A stretch of 6,592 nucleotides of DNA from Armatimonadota bacterium (GTDB taxonomy: Bacteria; Armatimonadota; SYMT01): contig JAJFMS010000200.1 of the NCBI GenBank assembly GCA_020696885.1, positions 1 through 6,592 of the forward strand. Reading direction: 5' to 3'. This document shows, one piece after another, positions 5,923 to 6,592 of this stretch. A program made the translations under genes and the position numbers. The stretch's first letter is position 1. Each line of letters begins with the position of its first letter. The notes under the pieces were generated by a model. The model saw only the letters and a list, made by a program, of their open reading frames with translations. It ran no database searches and had not been told where the DNA came from.

Positions 5923-6592
5923 ATGAGCGGAACAGGGGCGGACCTCACTCGCCGAGATTTTTTGAAGACCACCACCGGGGCGGTGGCGGCGGCCGTTGCG
6001 GGGCCGGTGGTGCTTCAGCAGAGCGCCCGCGGCGCCAACGAGCGAGTGCGCGTGGCGGTGCTGGGCGTCAACGGGCGCGGCACGGCGCACATCGCGGGCT
6101 TCATGGGACAGGAGAACGTGGAGGTCGCGGTCCTCTGCGATCCGGACCTGGCCGTGGCCGGCAAGCGGCAGGCGGAGTTCGAAAAGAAGTACGGCAAGAA
6201 GCCGGAGATCGTCCAGGACCTGCGCAAGGTTTTCGAGGACAAGAACATCGACGCGGTGAGCATCGCCACGCCGAACCACTGGCATTCCCTGGCCGCCATC
6301 TGGGCGATGCAGGCCGGCAAGGACGTGTACGTGGAGAAGCCCGGCTCCCACACCCTGTGGGAAGGGCGCAAGATGGTGGAAGCCGCGGAGAAGTACGGCC
6401 GCATGGTGCAGCACGGCGTGCAGCTCCGGAGCTCCGTGGCCATCCGGGAAGCGGTGCAGCACCTGCGCGACGGGCTCATCGGCGACGTCTACATGGCGCG
6501 CGGCCTGGTCTATCGCTGGCGTCCCAGCATCGGTAAGAAGGGCACGGAGCCGGTACCGAGCGAGCTGAACTACGACCTCTGGACCGGCCCCG
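5923..6592 (+). CDS. Gfo/Idh/MocA-family oxidoreductase with Tat signal, N-terminal part (3' end outside window)
   Basis: The frame is open from the ATG at 5923 to the window end, giving 223 residues; members of this family usually have about 430, so roughly half is present. Residues 9-15 'TRRDFLK' followed by an Ala/Val-rich stretch to about 33 form a twin-arginine signal, so the protein is probably exported folded with its cofactor. The mature part starts near residue 40 with a Rossmann fold: 'VRVAVLGVNGRG' at 42-53 binds the dinucleotide, and 'VLCDP' at 70-74 ends the second strand. 'IATPNHWH' (114-121) and 'VEKP' (137-140) are family hallmarks; K139 is the usual catalytic lysine. 'LNYDLWTGP' near the window end is typical of the secreted branch common in Planctomycetota, Armatimonadota, Verrucomicrobiota and Acidobacteriota. 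The enzyme probably oxidises or reduces a sugar or sugar derivative with NAD(P); the substrate cannot be told. It is transcribed away from the prepilin gene. Confidence 0.95.
   Translation, partial: MSGTGADLTRRDFLKTTTGAVAAAVAGPVVLQQSARGANERVRVAVLGVNGRGTAHIAGFMGQENVEVAVLCDPDLAVAGKRQAEFEKKYGKKPEIVQDLRKVFEDKNIDAVSIATPNHWHSLAAIWAMQAGKDVYVEKPGSHTLWEGRKMVEAAEKYGRMVQHGVQLRSSVAIREAVQHLRDGLIGDVYMARGLVYRWRPSIGKKGTEPVPSELNYDLWTGP

Noticed and set aside
5755..6462. Minus-strand frames opposite the oxidoreductase
   Set aside because: They have no domain, and the plus frame is a textbook Gfo/Idh/MocA N-terminus.
1..6592. CRISPR arrays, tRNA or rRNA genes, insertion sequences
   Set aside because: No regularly spaced repeats, tRNA-like cloverleaf, transposase or terminal inverted repeats were seen by eye; no scan was run.

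Overview
This is a GC-rich bacterial window with six protein-coding genes, the first and last cut by the window edges. Three gene types point to Planctomycetota, Armatimonadota or a related lineage: a WD40-repeat protein, a DUF1559-type prepilin with an H-X9-DG motif, and a Tat-exported Gfo/Idh/MocA-family oxidoreductase. The prepilin stretch '[13 protein letters not shown]' resembles Armatimonadota homologues most, while the oxidoreductase would fit either phylum. This placement is inferred from protein style, as the window has no rRNA or other marker gene.

Layout. Bases 2-661 (+) encode the C-terminal 219 residues of a WD40 beta-propeller protein. A 71-base gap follows, then a 160-residue protein (733-1215, +) rich in His and Cys at its N-terminus and ending in a His/Glu tail; I do not recognise its family. 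A 117-base gap with a strong stem-loop leads to two tandem paralogous genes, 1333-3066 and 3063-4886 (+), of 577 and 607 residues, joined by an ATGA stop/start overlap. Both carry the ordered Cys, His and Asp signature of a transglutaminase-like cysteine-hydrolase core. It sits between an N-terminal beta-rich region and a conserved C-terminal region that I cannot assign. Neither has a signal peptide or membrane segment.

On the minus strand, 4861-5640 encodes a 259-residue prepilin-like protein whose 3' end overlaps the second paralog by 26 bases, tail to tail. A 282-base intergenic region (5641-5922) with short repeats and palindromes separates it from the divergent gene at 5923, which encodes the first 223 residues of a Tat-exported Gfo/Idh/MocA oxidoreductase.

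How the genes may work together. The four plus-strand genes from 2 to 4886 could form one transcription unit, but only the two paralogs are firmly linked, by their overlap. The most interesting candidate for an undescribed system is this pair of cytosolic transglutaminase-like proteins with the His/Cys-rich small protein, and perhaps the WD40 protein, as partner or substrate. That functional link is inference from adjacency. The prepilin and the oxidoreductase look like ordinary, separately expressed neighbours.
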